DNA from: Anastatus disparis
Taxonomy: Eukaryota; Arthropoda; Insecta; Hymenoptera; Eupelmidae
Direction: 5' to 3'
NCBI GenBank assembly: GCA_017163975.1
Contig: JAFFSR010000366.1
Location: 124,001-188,000, forward strand
DNA: 64,000 nucleotides
Positions 1-11,296 of the stretch are shown piece after piece (the first letter of the stretch is position 1; each line of letters starts with the position of its first letter). Both the position numbers and the translations under genes were made by a program. The notes beneath the pieces are model-generated. The model was not told the DNA's origin and made no database searches. It saw only the letters and a list, made by a program, of their open reading frames with translations.

Positions 1-1013
1 CATGAGCTGTACTTGCACTACCTTGAAAATTATCATTCAAGTGTTTTAAAATTTTTTTATCCCAGTCAGGACATTTATTATTTAAGTATGTTACAAACTT
101 GTAAGCACAACTGGCGATTATTCTATTTTTCCTTTCACTTAGCCAAATTTCACTTCGTTGGCATTGCGTATCACAGCTTAACTTGACAACATCATCAAGA
201 TGAGTAACAGAAATATTATTATTATTATAATTTTTTTCTTCTATACTTATTTGAGATAATTTTACAAACACTTTTTGACCATTCAAGGAATAACTATATA
301 AATTTGTATCATCTTCAAAGGGATGATATATTTTATGATTCAAAAGTTCTTTGCACTCTTCTTGTTTAATAAAATTAAATTCTGAAAAGTAGAGAGTACT
401 TATGTTCTTATCACATATCACATTCACATCTTTATTAGTAGTATGTGTATTGTATCCTTTTTTAAACTTATTTAACATACTATTTTCATTTTCTAAAACA
501 AACCATTATTTTGTTAATTTATACAAACATTCAATATTATAAATTTAAGAATGTGACCATATTTTGCAATAAAAGTTAAATACATTTGTCAACTCTTTCC
601 TGCTTAATTTCTGGAACTTGATAGTTGCTGTCTTTTTCAATTCCATAGCAAAATTTTTCTACTGGGCCAGCTTCGTACATACTTTTGGCATTTGGTTTCA
701 ATTTTCCCCATTTTTGTTTGATGTCAGTACAAGTACTAACTTCTATATCACAGAGATTTGTTCTAACAAATATATAGCAATATCATTATATATTTAAAAA
801 AATTTTAATTTTTATAAATTAAAGTTTAATACCTTAATAAAAGAATAAGTCCAGCAACACAATGTTTACACTTTCCACTTGCTCCAGCTTTACAAGAACA
901 TAGGCAAGTGATAATTTTCTCGTTTTCATTTTTATAAATATTTACATTTACTTCATGAGGGACCCCATACAAATCACTCGATTTTAAACACAAAAATAAA
1001 ATTTTCAAATTTT
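1..1013 (-). CDS. SWIM zinc finger / YqaJ-like nuclease-domain gene, 3 exons, 3' part runs off the left edge
   Basis: Three minus-strand exons can be read. Exon a (1013-833) follows an AG acceptor and encodes a SWIM zinc finger: Cys-x-Cys, a short gap, then the segment GKCKHCVAGLILLL. Its donor GT is at 832-831. Exon b (762-584) joins in frame and reads CTDIKQKWGKLK, a segment seen downstream of SWIM fingers in multicopy animal proteins. Exon c (492-1) stays open to the edge and contains SEIWLSERKNRIIAS. That matches the conserved start of YqaJ-type (lambda exonuclease-like) nuclease domains (Q/S..W...R..RITAS). A SWIM finger followed by YqaJ is a known combination in animal, often repeat-associated, proteins. 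Joining the best donor after exon b to the best acceptor before exon c makes a TAA codon, so that intron is either misplaced by me or the gene is dead. The upstream exons are cut off by the palindrome and satellite to the right. No substrate can be named. Confidence 0.7.
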
Positions 1014-1031
1014 CTAATGTATTGCAAGTTA

Positions 1032-1909
1032 TCCCTATTGAAAAAAAACACGTGCAAAATACACGTGTTTTTTACACGTGTTTTTTACATGTAAAATTTG
1101 CGTGTTTTTTCAAGCATTTTTTTCACGTGCTTTTTTCACGTGTTTTTTTCACGTGTTTTTGCTGACGTGAAATATTGTGAAAATTGTAAAAAAACACGTG
1201 TTTTTTGTCTATTTTTTCATATTAAAAACTACGCGTTTTTCATTAACGAACAATGAGAATGTTTTGTAAAGAGTATTTATAATACTTTATTTTGACCCTT
1301 TTGAAAAAAATACGTTCTATCTACACGTATTTTTTATAACTCTTCGAAGATCGAAGAGCTTCTAAGACCCAGAGTGTCTGGCTTCATATATCTTGTGTCT
1401 TCGAAATTTGTATAGGGGATGACAAAACTGAGAAAAACGCCACCTAGTGATTTAAAATCGCTATTGATGATCGATTATGTCGGTCTGACTCTAAGTCATT
1501 AGGTGGCGTTTTTCTCAGTTTTGTCATCCCCTATACAAATTTCGAAGACACAAGATATATGAAGCCAGACACTCTGGGTCTTAGAAGCTCTTCGATCTTC
1601 GAAGAGTTATAAAAAATACGTGTAGATAGAACGTATTTTTTTCAAAAGGGTCAAAATAAAGTATTATAAATACTCTTTACAAAACATTCTCATTGTTCGT
1701 TAATGAAAACGCGTAGTTTTTAATATGAAAAAATATACAAAAACACGTGTTTTTTTCAATTTTCACAATATTTCACGTCAACAAAAACACGTGAAAAAAA
1801 CGTGAAAAAAGCACGTAAAAAAAATGCTTGAAAAAACACGCAAATTTTACATGTAAAAAACACGTGTATTTTGCACGTGTAAAAAACACGTGTTTTTTTT
1901 CAATAGGGA
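1032..1909. mobile_element. 878-bp palindromic element, TCCCTATTG ends, CACGTG word arrays, TA target
   Basis: The two arms are near-perfect inverted copies meeting around 1441-1505. The ends are TCCCTATTGAAAAAAA and its complement, flanked by TA at 1030-1031 and 1910-1911. Each arm carries several copies of CACGTG within the first 170 bp. There is no coding capacity. It sits upstream of the SWIM exon, apparently inside an intron of that gene. It is a non-autonomous DNA transposon or foldback element; the family name is not known to me. Confidence 0.85.
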
Positions 1910-1939
1910 TACCACAGTACATAAATGATTTGCGTTGAC

Positions 1940-2953
1940 AACATTTATAGTTTATAGTTTATAGGTTTATAATTTATAGGTTTATGGTTAATGAGTTTAT
2001 GGTTTATGGTTAATGGATTTATAAATTATGAGTTGATGAGTTCATGGTTTATAAGTTCATGGTTTATAAGTTTATGGTTTATGGGTTCATGGTCTATGGG
2101 TTTATGAATTAAAGGGTTTATAGTTCATGGGTTTATAATTTATTGGTTAACGGCTTATAGATCTATGATTTATGGGTTGAAGGTATGTATGTTTATGGTT
2201 TATGAGTTTATGGTTCATGGGTCTATGGTGTATAGGTTAATGGTTGACGGGTTTATGGCTTATAGGTTTTTGCTCTATAGGTTCTTGGTTTATGAGTTTA
2301 TAGTTCATAGGTTCATAGTTAATAAGTTCATGGGTTTATGGTTAATAGGTCTATAGTTTATGGGTTAATGGGCATCAGGTTTACGAATTTGAAGTTTATG
2401 CGATTATGGTTTATAGCTTGTGTGTTTATGGTTTATGGGTTCATGAGTTCATGTATGATGAAGTTATGGTTTTTTGGTTTATAGTTTATAGGTTTATAAT
2501 TTATGGTTCATAAGTTTATGGTTTATGAGTTTATGGTTTATGAGTCTATTGTTTATGCGTTTATGGTTTATGGCTAGTGTATTTATGGTTTATAGGTTTA
2601 TGGGTTAATGGGTTATGAGTTGATGGGTTTATAGTTCATGGGTCTATGGTTCATGAGTTAATGGGTTTATGGTTAAGAGGTTCATAGTGTAGGAGTTAAT
2701 GGTTTATAGGTTCATGAGTTCATGGTTCATAAGATGATGGTATATGGGTTCATGGTCTATTGTTTTATAAGTTGATGGGTTTATAATTCGAAGGTTCATA
2801 ATTTATGGGTTCCGGCTTTTAGGTCTATAATATATCAGTTAAAGGTTAATATATTTATGGTTTATGGGTTTATGATTTATGGGTTTAAGGTTTATAGTTT
2901 TGTACTTTATAATTTATGGGTTTATAGTTTATAATTTATGGGTTTATGGGTTT
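1940..2953 (+). repeat. 15-bp G/T-strand satellite, block 1
   Basis: Degenerate tandem copies of GGTTTATGGGTTTAT, that is, a heptamer TTTATGG alternating with an octamer TTTATGGG. Cytosine is nearly absent from the plus strand. The block is interrupted by the palindromic element at 2955-4068 and resumes after it. Confidence 0.9.
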
Positions 2954-2954
2954 A

Positions 2955-4068
2955 TCCCTACTGAAAAAAATCTTGTGGTAACCACATGACATACTATATG
3001 GTTTTCACATGGTTACCACATGATTACCACATGTTTACCACATGGTTACCACATATTATTTTGACGGGGTGATCATGTGGTAACCATGTGGTAAACCATG
3101 TGGTGACCATGTGTGAAACCATGTGAGTAAGAAAAAATAGTTAAAAAAAATATGCAAAATTTATTATTTTACGTAATAAATACTCACCTGCTGTCAAAAT
3201 CAGCAAACTAAAGAAAATCTTTATGAAAATATAAATATTATTGATTATTATATAATTAAATTTAATATAAATATTTTTATATAATTAAATTTATTTGCGT
3301 TTTTCATTGCAACCATAAAAACATCTCTGTTCATTGAATAGAATAGAACGTGAGAAAGCAGGTCGAATGATCGTCGTTTTAGACAAAATTAAACTGTTTA
3401 TAAACTCTAAAGTCTTTTATTCTTTTCGTGCGCGTTCGCTTGCTATAAGAAAGTCAATAGGTAGAAAGCGGAGCATCCCCCTAACGGTTAATCACCAGTA
3501 CTATAATATGCATGTGTATATTCATATTCAATAACTAACCACTAGGGGGCTACCACTCTTTTTATGTATTGACTTTCTTATGGCAAGCGAACGCGCACGA
3601 AAAGAATAAAAGACTTTAGAGCTTATAAACAGTTTGATTTTGTCTAAAACGACGATCATTCGGCCTGCTTTCTCACGTTCTTCTATTCAATGAACAGAGA
3701 TATGTTTGTGGTTGCAATGAAAAACGCAAATAAATTTAATTATATAAAAATATTTATATTAAATTTAATTATATAATAATCAATAATATTTATATTTTCA
3801 TAGAAATTTTCTTTAGTTTGCTGATTTTGACAGCAGGTGAGTATTTATTACGTGAAATAATAAATTTTGCATATTTTTTTTAACTATTTTTTTCTTACTC
3901 ACATGGTTTTTACATGGTCACCACATGGTTACCACATGGTTACCACATGATCACCCCGTCAAAATAATATGTGGTAACCATGTGGTAAACATGTGGTAAT
4001 CATGTGGTAACCATGTGAAAACCATATAGTATGTCATGTGGTTACCACAAGATTTTTTTCAGTAGGGA
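2955..4068. mobile_element. 1.1-kb palindromic element, TCCCTACTG ends, CATGTGGT/ACCACATG word arrays
   Basis: The ends TCCCTACTGAAAAAAA and the complement frame two long arms. Each arm carries about eight to ten copies of ACCACATG or its complement, then an AT-rich stretch, then the inverted segment ending near GACTTTCTTAT. A unique loop of about 120 bp lies at 3451-3570. The element lies inside the 15-bp satellite. TA flanks the left end and TG the right, so the target duplication is imperfect. The ends match those of the 1032-1909 element over 16 bp except one base. Confidence 0.85.
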
Positions 4069-4309
4069 TGAGTGTATTGGTTATGAGTTTATTGTTTAAC
4101 GGTAGGTTTAAGGGTTTATAGGTCCATGGTTTATAGGTTTATGACTGTATGAGTTATGGGTTTATGGGTTCATGGGCTTATGGTTCATGGATTTATGGTT
4201 TATAGGTTTATAGTTTATGGTTTATAGGTCTATAGTTATAGGTTCATAATTGTTGCTTTTATTGTTTATGGTCTATGGGCTTATGTGTTATAAGTTAATT
4301 GGTTTACTA
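4069..4309 (+). repeat. 15-bp satellite, continuation of block 1
   Basis: Same TTTATGG-type repeats as before the palindrome. The block ends abruptly at CTAG of the next feature. Confidence 0.85.
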
Positions 4310-4350
4310 GCTTCAATTACCTCGCTTCTAACGTCGCTCGGTTTGATTCT
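4310..4350 (-). repeat. Conserved terminus module, Helitron-like 3' end candidate
   Basis: Read on the minus strand, this is GAGCGACGTTAGAAGCGAGG, then about 9 bp, then CTAG followed by T. Very similar modules occur at 34449-34490, 45658-45690 and 60917-60957. A CTAG terminus followed by T fits a Helitron 3' end (CTRR, inserted between A and T), but I see no strong hairpin before it. The identity is therefore an inference. Confidence 0.5.
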
Positions 4351-4428
4351 GACCTTTATAAAAAATATTTTTCAATTTAAAATATTTTAAATTTCCGAAG
4401 TATCCATTTTTAAATGTATTTGTGTATG

Positions 4429-4429
<1 letters not shown>

Positions 4430-4503
<74 letters not shown>

Positions 4504-4716
4504 ATGTGCGTGTGTATGTGCGTGTATGTGTATTTTTGAATATACATTTGTTTAAATATATATATGTATATGCATATGTGTAAATGTATGTTTTTATGTG
4601 TATGTGCGCATGTGTCAAAGTGTATCTGCATGTGTATCTATGTATTTGTATGTATGTGTGTGTGAGAGCATGTGTAAGTGCTCATGTTTGTACATTATTG
4701 CTGAATAATATATGTA
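4430..4716. repeat. TA and TG microsatellite
   Basis: About 54 bp of (TA)n runs into (GT)n and then imperfect TGTATGTG DNA. The same TG-rich DNA resumes at 11803-11870, so the tract was split by the insertion at 4719-11800. Confidence 0.9.
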
Positions 4717-4962
4717 TACCCGGTCAAAAAAGATTAGCTATAAAATATAGCTAAAAAAATAGTTAAATATATAGCTGCATCGAGCTGTATTTACAGCTAT
4801 ATCGATGTGTTTTTTTAGCTGTTTTTTATAGTTAAAAATGTACTTAATTTTATAGTTAATAATTTCGTTAGCTACCAAAAATATTATTAGCTACTTTTTC
4901 AACTATATTTTATAGCTATTATTATAGTTAAAAAAAATACTTAAATTTTTAGTGTATTTATA

Positions 4963-5418
4963 CCCGGTCAAAAAAGGTTAGCTGTAAAATATAGCTAAAA
5001 AAATAGTTAAATATATAGCCTCATCGCGCTCGTTTTACAGCTGTATTGATGTGTTTTTCAACTGTTTTTTATAGTTAAAAATGTACTTAATTTTATAGTT
5101 AATAATTTCGTTATACCGAAAATATTAATAGCTACTTTTTCAACTATATTTTATAGCTATTATTATAGTTAAAAAAACACTTCAATTTTTAGTGTACTAG
5201 GTGTTTTTTTAACTATAATAATAGCTATAAAATATAGTTGAAAAAGTAGCTATTAATATTTTCGGTATAACGAAATTATTAACTATAAAATTAAGTACAT
5301 TTTTAACTATAAAAAACAGCTAAAAAACACATCGATATAGCTGTAAAACGAGCACGATTCAGCTATATATTTAACTATTTTTTTAGCTATATTTTATAGC
5401 TAACCTTTTTTGACCGGG
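4963..5418. mobile_element. 456-bp palindromic unit of the CCCGGTC family
   Basis: A complete inverted-repeat unit running from CCCGGTCAAAAAAGG to CCTTTTTTGACCGGG, symmetric about 5190. It could be an independent non-autonomous copy inserted into the outer element, or one of its repeated terminal units. Confidence 0.75.
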
Positions 5419-5759
5419 ATTACAATATATTAATAGCTAGATTTTAACTATACTTTATAGCTGAAAATAAATGTTTTAGATATCCTTTATAGTTGAAAAT
5501 ATACCTAAATTTTTAGTTGATAACTTAGTTATTACTCATAGATATTTAGCTGAAAAAACATGAATATCGCTATAATATAAATAAATATAGCTGTATTTTA
5601 CTTATATTATTACCTGTTTTTATAGATGTTTTTTTTGACCGAGAACAGCTGAAAATATAACTGTAATTTCAATTGTATTTTTAGCTGTTTTTTAGCTAAA
5701 TATTATTAGAGTAGCTTTCAGATATACTCGAGTTTATTTATATTGTCCTTCCCTACCTT

Positions 5760-6180
5760 CGCTGTAAATTGATTAACCTATACATACACTAAATCTAAGT
5801 AATAACTCGCAGGGGTCGCTAGAAAACACGCGCGCATTTTTTAGTAACGGTAAGATGGATCGGTCTTATATACAAAGTGTACTCAACTCTCACCACTTGC
5901 GGGAGTTGGACACAAATTTCAACGAGTCAAAACAGCTATATTTTAAGCTTAATTTTTAGCTAATTTTTTTAGCTAAACGTTTTTGACGCGTTGAAATTTG
6001 TGTCCAACTCCCGCAAGTGGTGAGAGTTGAGTACACTTTGTATATAAGACCGATCCATCTTACCGTTACTAAAAAATGCGCGCGTGTTTTCTAGCGACCC
6101 CTGCGAGTTATTACTTAGATTTAGTGTATGTATAGGTTAATCAATTTACAGCGAAGGTAGGGAAGGACAATATAAATAAA
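5760..6180. repeat. Core palindrome of the outer element
   Basis: Near-perfect inverted repeat centred at about 5955. The arms include ACTCGCAGGGGTCGCTAG and CCAACTCCCGCAAGTGGTG. This core is much less AT-rich than the surrounding word arrays and has no open reading frame. Confidence 0.85.
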
Positions 6181-8239
6181 CTCGAGTATATCTGAAAGCT
6201 ACTCTAATAATATTTAGCTAAAAAAAATTGTTAAAAATATAGCTAAAAATACAATTGAAATTACAGTTATATTTTCAGCTGTTCTCGGTCAAAAAAAAAC
6301 ATCTATAAAAACAGCTAGTAATATAAGTAAAATACAGCTATATTTATTTATATTATAGCGATATTCATGTTTTTTCAGCTAAATATCTATGAGTAATAAC
6401 CAAATTATCAACTAAAAATGTAGGTATATTTTCAACTATGAAGGATATCTAAAAGACCATTTATTTTCAGCTATAAAGTATAGTTAAATATCTACCCAGG
6501 CGGAAATCACATTCTGAAATAAAAAATTATAAAAAATAATAACTGATATTAACAATTTAAAATGTCTAGATTTTGGACTGTAATAAAAGTTTAAAATAGT
6601 TATTATTTTTTATTTTTTGTTTTAATTTCTTATTATTTTTTATTATTTTATATTAGCTTTTTCAATTTGGAAATCATACGCTAAACCAAACCTAGAATAA
6701 AAGTTATTATTAGTTTTTATTTTTTATTATTTTTTATCAGCTTCTGATTGGCTCATTTGGATTTTATTCGGTGCTTTACCAAGCCTAAAAGGGCTTCTAC
6801 CTAGAAAATATCTAAATCATCTTGCAATGTTTATCTCAGCTTTAAATACTCTTCTACAAGATAGCATATCACCACATGAACTAAAGATTTCAAAAATTTT
6901 ATTAATAGAATTTGTTTTTTATTTTGGTATATTTTTCGGAGATAAGTATATGTACTACAATGTACATTTACTGTTACATTTAACTGATACTGTCGAGAAT
7001 TGGGGACCACAATGGACAATCAATACTTTTCCCTTCGAAAGCCATAATAAAAATTTACTTGAAATGAAGAAAAGTAATTACCACATCGCTAAAGAAATAG
7101 TTATTAGACTATTAACTTATCAACAAATTCCACAATTAGAAACGGAAAGCTTTATTTCTCAAGAAACGAAAGATTTTGTTGATCAACTGAACAGTAAAAG
7201 ATTAAAGAAAGTAGTAAAAATAGGTGATTGTACACTAGTAGGATGTGCAAAACGTCACATTCTAACCAAAAAAGAAATTTCGTGCCTTCGTTTCTTTATA
7301 AATATTAATAAAATTACTGAATGTAAAAAATACAATAAAATTATATATCAAAGTTGTAGATACACATCTTGTTATTATTCAAAAGGGAAAAAAACTAATG
7401 ATTCTATTTTTCAAACGAAAGATAGTAGATTCGGAATCATTAGTTCTATATATTTGATTAAATACGACAATAACTGTGATGTCTATATTTTCTTTAAATT
7501 ATTAAAACTTGTACCGGTTTCATTTGTTAATGACACTGATGTGAAAGAAGTCATAAATTTAAAAAAATGTTCACTCTTTCATGGCGAAATTCAATGTCTT
7601 AAGTATACCATGCTACACCGGCTTTGTATAATAACAAAATGTAATGATGATTATTATTTAAGAGGCGGTCGGAACCAAATCGGTGACTTGCGGTATATAT
7701 CAAGTCAGCATTTTTCGCTTTACGATAATATTTTGTATATTTTTATGGCTTAAACCATTTCAAATTATTCTTTATATACATGACTAGAGGAAATGACTAT
7801 ATTTTTACCATATGAATAAGTAAATAAATTATTATAAGCATTTATTACAAATATCAAACTGACTTGACATATACCGCATGCAAAAAACTGTCGTGTCGAT
7901 TGTTAGGTGGCATTTTTCGCTTCATAACAATATTTTGTATATTTTTGTGGCTTTAACTATTTTAAATTATTCTTTATATACATGACTAGAGGAAATGACT
8001 ATATTTTTACCATATTAATAGATGAAAAAATTATTATAAGCATTTCCCACACAGCATGAAAGAATTTCGAAATAATTTCATGAAATATTACAAGTAATAA
8101 TACGTTGAAAAAATTTAAAAAGGACTTAAAAAGATAACCATATTCTTTTGAAAAGAATTTATGAAATAATACACAGAAAGATTACAAAGTCTTTACAAAA
8201 ATAATACCAAGAAGGAAATGAAAGTTAAAATATGAAATA

Positions 8240-9440
8240 TTACACGAATCCTTTCTAAAAGGACTTTGAAATGACTTCTTGAAAGGAAACAAGAAATAAC
8301 TCAGAAATCTTCCAAAGATTCTAGTCATGAAATAATTTAGAAAGATTTTCGAAATAATCTAAGGTATTCTTTCAACGAATCATTTCAAGATACTTACAAA
8401 AAGCTTTTATGTAATAATTCCAAGCAAGGTTTTGGTAATATTTCAAGTAATCTTACATGAAATAATTTTAAAACCTTTTTGAAATAATTCATGAAAGAAC
8501 TTATCATGACGATAAAAGTTATTACATGAATCCTTACTGAAAGGACTTTGAGAGAACTTCTTGAAAGGAAACAAGAAATAACTCAGAAATCTTCCAAAGA
8601 TTGTAGTCATGAAATAATTTAGAAAGATTTTTGAAATAATTTAAGGTATTCTTTCAACGAATCATTTCAAGATACTTACAAAAAGCTTTTATGTAATAAT
8701 TCCAAGCAAGGTTTTGGTAATATTTCAAGTAATCTTACATGAAATAATTTTAAAACCTTTTGAAATAATTCATGAAAGAACTTATCATGACGATAAAAGT
8801 TATTACATGAATTCTTACTGAAAGGACTTTGAGAGAACTTCTTGAAAGGAAACAAGAAATAACTCAAAAATCATCCAAAGATTCTAGTCATGAAATAATT
8901 TAGAAAGATTTTCGAAATAATCTAAGGTATTCTTTCAACGAATCATTTCAAGATACTTACAAAAAGTTTTTATGTAATAATTCCAAGCAAGGTTTTAGTA
9001 ATATTTCAAGTAATCTTACATGAAATAATTTTAAAACCTTTTTGAAATATTTCATGAAATAACTTATGATGAGAATAAAAGTTATTACATAAATCCTTAC
9101 TGAAAGGACTTTGAAGAGACTTCTTGAAAGGAAACAAGAAAGAACTCAGAAATCTTCCAACGATTAAAATCAGAAAATAATTTAGAAAGATTTTCGGAAT
9201 GATCTAAGGTATTCTTTCACTGAATCATTTCAAGATTCATTCAAAAGCTTTCATGAAATAATTCATGCAATATTTTGGTAAAGTCTCAAGAAATCTTACA
9301 TGAAATAATTTTGAAATCTTTTTGAAATATTTCATGAAATAACTTATGATAAGAATAAAAGCTATTACATGAATCCTTACTGAAAGGACTTTGAAAGGAC
9401 TTTATGAAAGAAAACGTGAAAGATAACAGAATCATTTAGA
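8240..9440. repeat. 281-bp tandem repeat array
   Basis: A unit beginning near GAATCCTTACTGAAAGGACT recurs at about 8245, 8527, 8808, 9090 and 9369, with spacings of 279-282 bp. Adjacent copies differ by a few percent, and the outermost copies are more diverged. Confidence 0.85.
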
Positions 9441-9660
9441 AATATTTTCGGGATTAGTTTATAATTTATCCGCTTGATGGCGGTATCTCTTACTCTCGCA
9501 AGCGGTAAGAGTGCTTCCCGTTTCATATATAAGGAAAATAAGAATCTTAAATGGAAACTATAAATTGTTATGCGTGCGATGTCTGTGTTATGATAACTTC
9601 GATTTTAACCGCTGTAAAACTATTCGTAATCCTATGAATAATTATATCATCATATATCCG

Positions 9661-9661
9661 T

Positions 9662-9724
<63 letters not shown>
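9661..9724. repeat. TA/GT microsatellite
   Basis: (TA)n directly followed by about 40 bp of (TG)n inside the nested element. Confidence 0.9.
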
Positions 9725-9726
<2 letters not shown>

Positions 9727-9799
9727 TGATTCTAAATTGATTCTTAAATAATACAGGAAAGAATAAAATTTCTAGAACTTTACACGTCTCTCAACTAAA

Positions 9800-10245
9800 G
9801 ATAGATGAAAAGATTAATGCATTATTACTAAAAGAATTCATGGATCCTTACAGAATTCTTTCATTGAAAGGATTCTGTAATAATTCTATGTCCGAGGTAT
9901 ATTTCTTTCAGAAATAATACAATGAAATATTTTTAAAATATTTCATATTATTCTTACAGAATCCTTTCAATGGAAGATGTATGAAAAGATTTACGAATTA
10001 TTACCAAAAGAATTCATGGATCCTTACAGAATTCTTTCATTGAAAGGATTCTGTAATAATTCTATGTCCGAGGTATATTCCTTTTAGAAATAATACAATG
10101 TAATATTTTAAAAATATTTCATATTATTCTTACAGAATCCTTTCAATGGAAGATGTATGAAAAGATTTACGAATTATTACCAAAAGAATTCATGGATCCT
10201 TACAGAATTCTTCCATTGAAAGGATTTTGAAATGACTTGTGAATT
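9800..10245. repeat. About 180-bp tandem repeat, 2.4 copies
   Basis: Units start with GTATGAAAAGATT-like sequence and include AATTCATGGATCCTTACAG and TCTATGTCCGAGGTAT. Copies start near 9803, 9977 and 10155. Confidence 0.8.
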
Positions 10246-10539
10246 CTTTATGAAATATTTTTATGTATTATTTTTAAAAGAATAATACCTCGGACATAGA
10301 ATTATTTCAGAATCCTTTCAGTGAAATATTTCTGAAAGATTGTAGTCCTTTTATGAATCCTTTCAGAATCCTTTCAAAGTCCTTTCATGCTGTATGGGTT
10401 ATTACAAGCACCGAACTAAGTCACCGATTTGGTTCTGACCGCCTCTTAAGCTCAATTTTTAAAGGTGCTCTTGGTCGCTGCATTAATTTAGATTTGATAA
10501 GTAAATCGTATTATATGTTAGCGTTGACATTGTAAATAC

Positions 10540-11296
10540 AAAATAAAACTTCTTTTATAATTGTAAAATAAGACTTATATTTTTATATAAAAGTTTTTAT
10601 GTAAAAATAAAAATAAAAATTCTTTTTGAATCAATTATATCCTTACCTATCTACTTACTTTCAATAATCAAAAACAATTTTTAACAATTTTTAAAATCTA
10701 ATGAAAAAATAATTATAACTTTTTTTTATCGTTTCCTTCAAGTGAACACATTTAAAATTCAAAAAATTAATAAAAAAATTAATAAAAATTACTAAAAAAT
10801 AATATTAATAACTTTCATTTAACGTTGGCTTTATATGTATATATACCTTCCATACCAAAAAAGATAAAAAAAAATAATAACTGATAATAACTTTTATTCA
10901 ACGTTTGCTTTATATGTATACCTTCCATACCGAAAAAGATGATAAAAATAATAACTAATAATAACTTCTATTAACTTTTATAAATAGAAAATAATTATTA
11001 GTAACTCTTAGATTGAAAAGAAAAAAAAATAATAACCGATAATAATTTTTACTTACGGTTTACTTTATGCATATACTTACCATGCTGAAAAAGATAATAA
11101 AAAATAATAACTGATAATATCTTTTATCAACTGTTATAAATGTAAAATAATTATTAATAACTATTATAAACAGTTATTACAGTCCAAAATCTACACTTTT
11201 ATAACAAATAATAAAAAATAATAACTTTTTTTTTAAATTATTTTTCGTTGTATATAATTATTATTAGTTATTTACGGCAGATTATTTCCGCTTGGG
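10540..11296. other. Right subterminal region of the transposase-bearing element
   Basis: Non-coding, AT-rich, with many AATAATAACT words and several degenerate repeats of a segment reading ACTTTTATTCAACGTTTGC. It mirrors the left subterminal DNA at 6510-6760, which has the inverse words. Confidence 0.6.

Larger units (their letters stand above)
8046..10398. mobile_element. 2.35-kb CCCA-ended element nested in the MITE
   Basis: Terminal repeats are CCCACACAGCATGAAAG (left) and the complement of CCCATACAGCATGAAAG (right). The host MITE reads GCATTTATTAC uninterrupted at 61648-61658; here it is GCATTT before and TTATTAC after, giving a TT duplication. The interior has no coding capacity. It contains GAAATAATT/CTTTCA words, a 281-bp tandem array, a TA/GT microsatellite and a 180-bp array. 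Confidence 0.8.
7662..10445. mobile_element. TTAA MITE (GAGGCGGTCGG family), copy 1, split by a nested element
   Basis: The left end GAGGCGGTCGGAACCAAAT follows TTAA (7658-7661). The right end ATTTGGTTCTGACCGCCTC precedes TTAA (10446-10449). The sequence is collinear with the intact copy at 61271-61699, except for the insertion 8046-10398. TTAA duplication points to a piggyBac- or Kolobok-type transposase in trans. No such gene is seen. Confidence 0.85.
6791..10535 (+). pseudogene. tnp2/DUF4218-type transposase C-terminal region, split by a nested MITE
   Basis: The frame opens at about 6791 after a possible AG acceptor. It reads LLPRKYLNHLA, then YNVHLLLHLTDTVENWGPQW and FPFESHNK. These are hallmark segments of the DUF4218 region that follows the tnp2 transposase domain in CACTA-type elements. 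The catalytic domain itself is not present upstream. The frame is native to 7657. At 7658 the codon TTA begins the TTAA where a MITE inserted; the apparent tail to 7753 is MITE sequence. Beyond the MITE, at 10449, the same frame resumes and runs to a stop at 10533-10535, ending with residues such as GRCINLDLISKSYY. If the MITE and one TTAA are disregarded the frame is continuous with no shift. This suggests the gene was open, or nearly so, when the MITE landed. It is now broken, and only the 3' part remains. Confidence 0.75.
6495..11296. mobile_element. CCCA-ended DNA transposon carrying a tnp2-type transposase gene
   Basis: The terminal repeats are CCCAGGCGGAAAT (left) and the complement of CCCAAGCGGAAAT (right), flanked by TA at 6493-6494 and 11297-11298. 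The subterminal DNA on both sides is filled with AATAATAACT-like words. It carries the transposase relic 6791-10535. The TA duplication is supported internally, because the palindromic partner of the host sequence (AATAGCTAGATT near 5430) has only one TA at the matching position. Known CACTA/CMC elements share the enzyme type, the short TIRs and the subterminal word arrays. Placing this element in CMC is inference. Confidence 0.75.

Noticed and set aside
3334..3534. 66-codon frame
   Set aside because: Lies in the arm and loop of a palindromic element; no recognisable domain.
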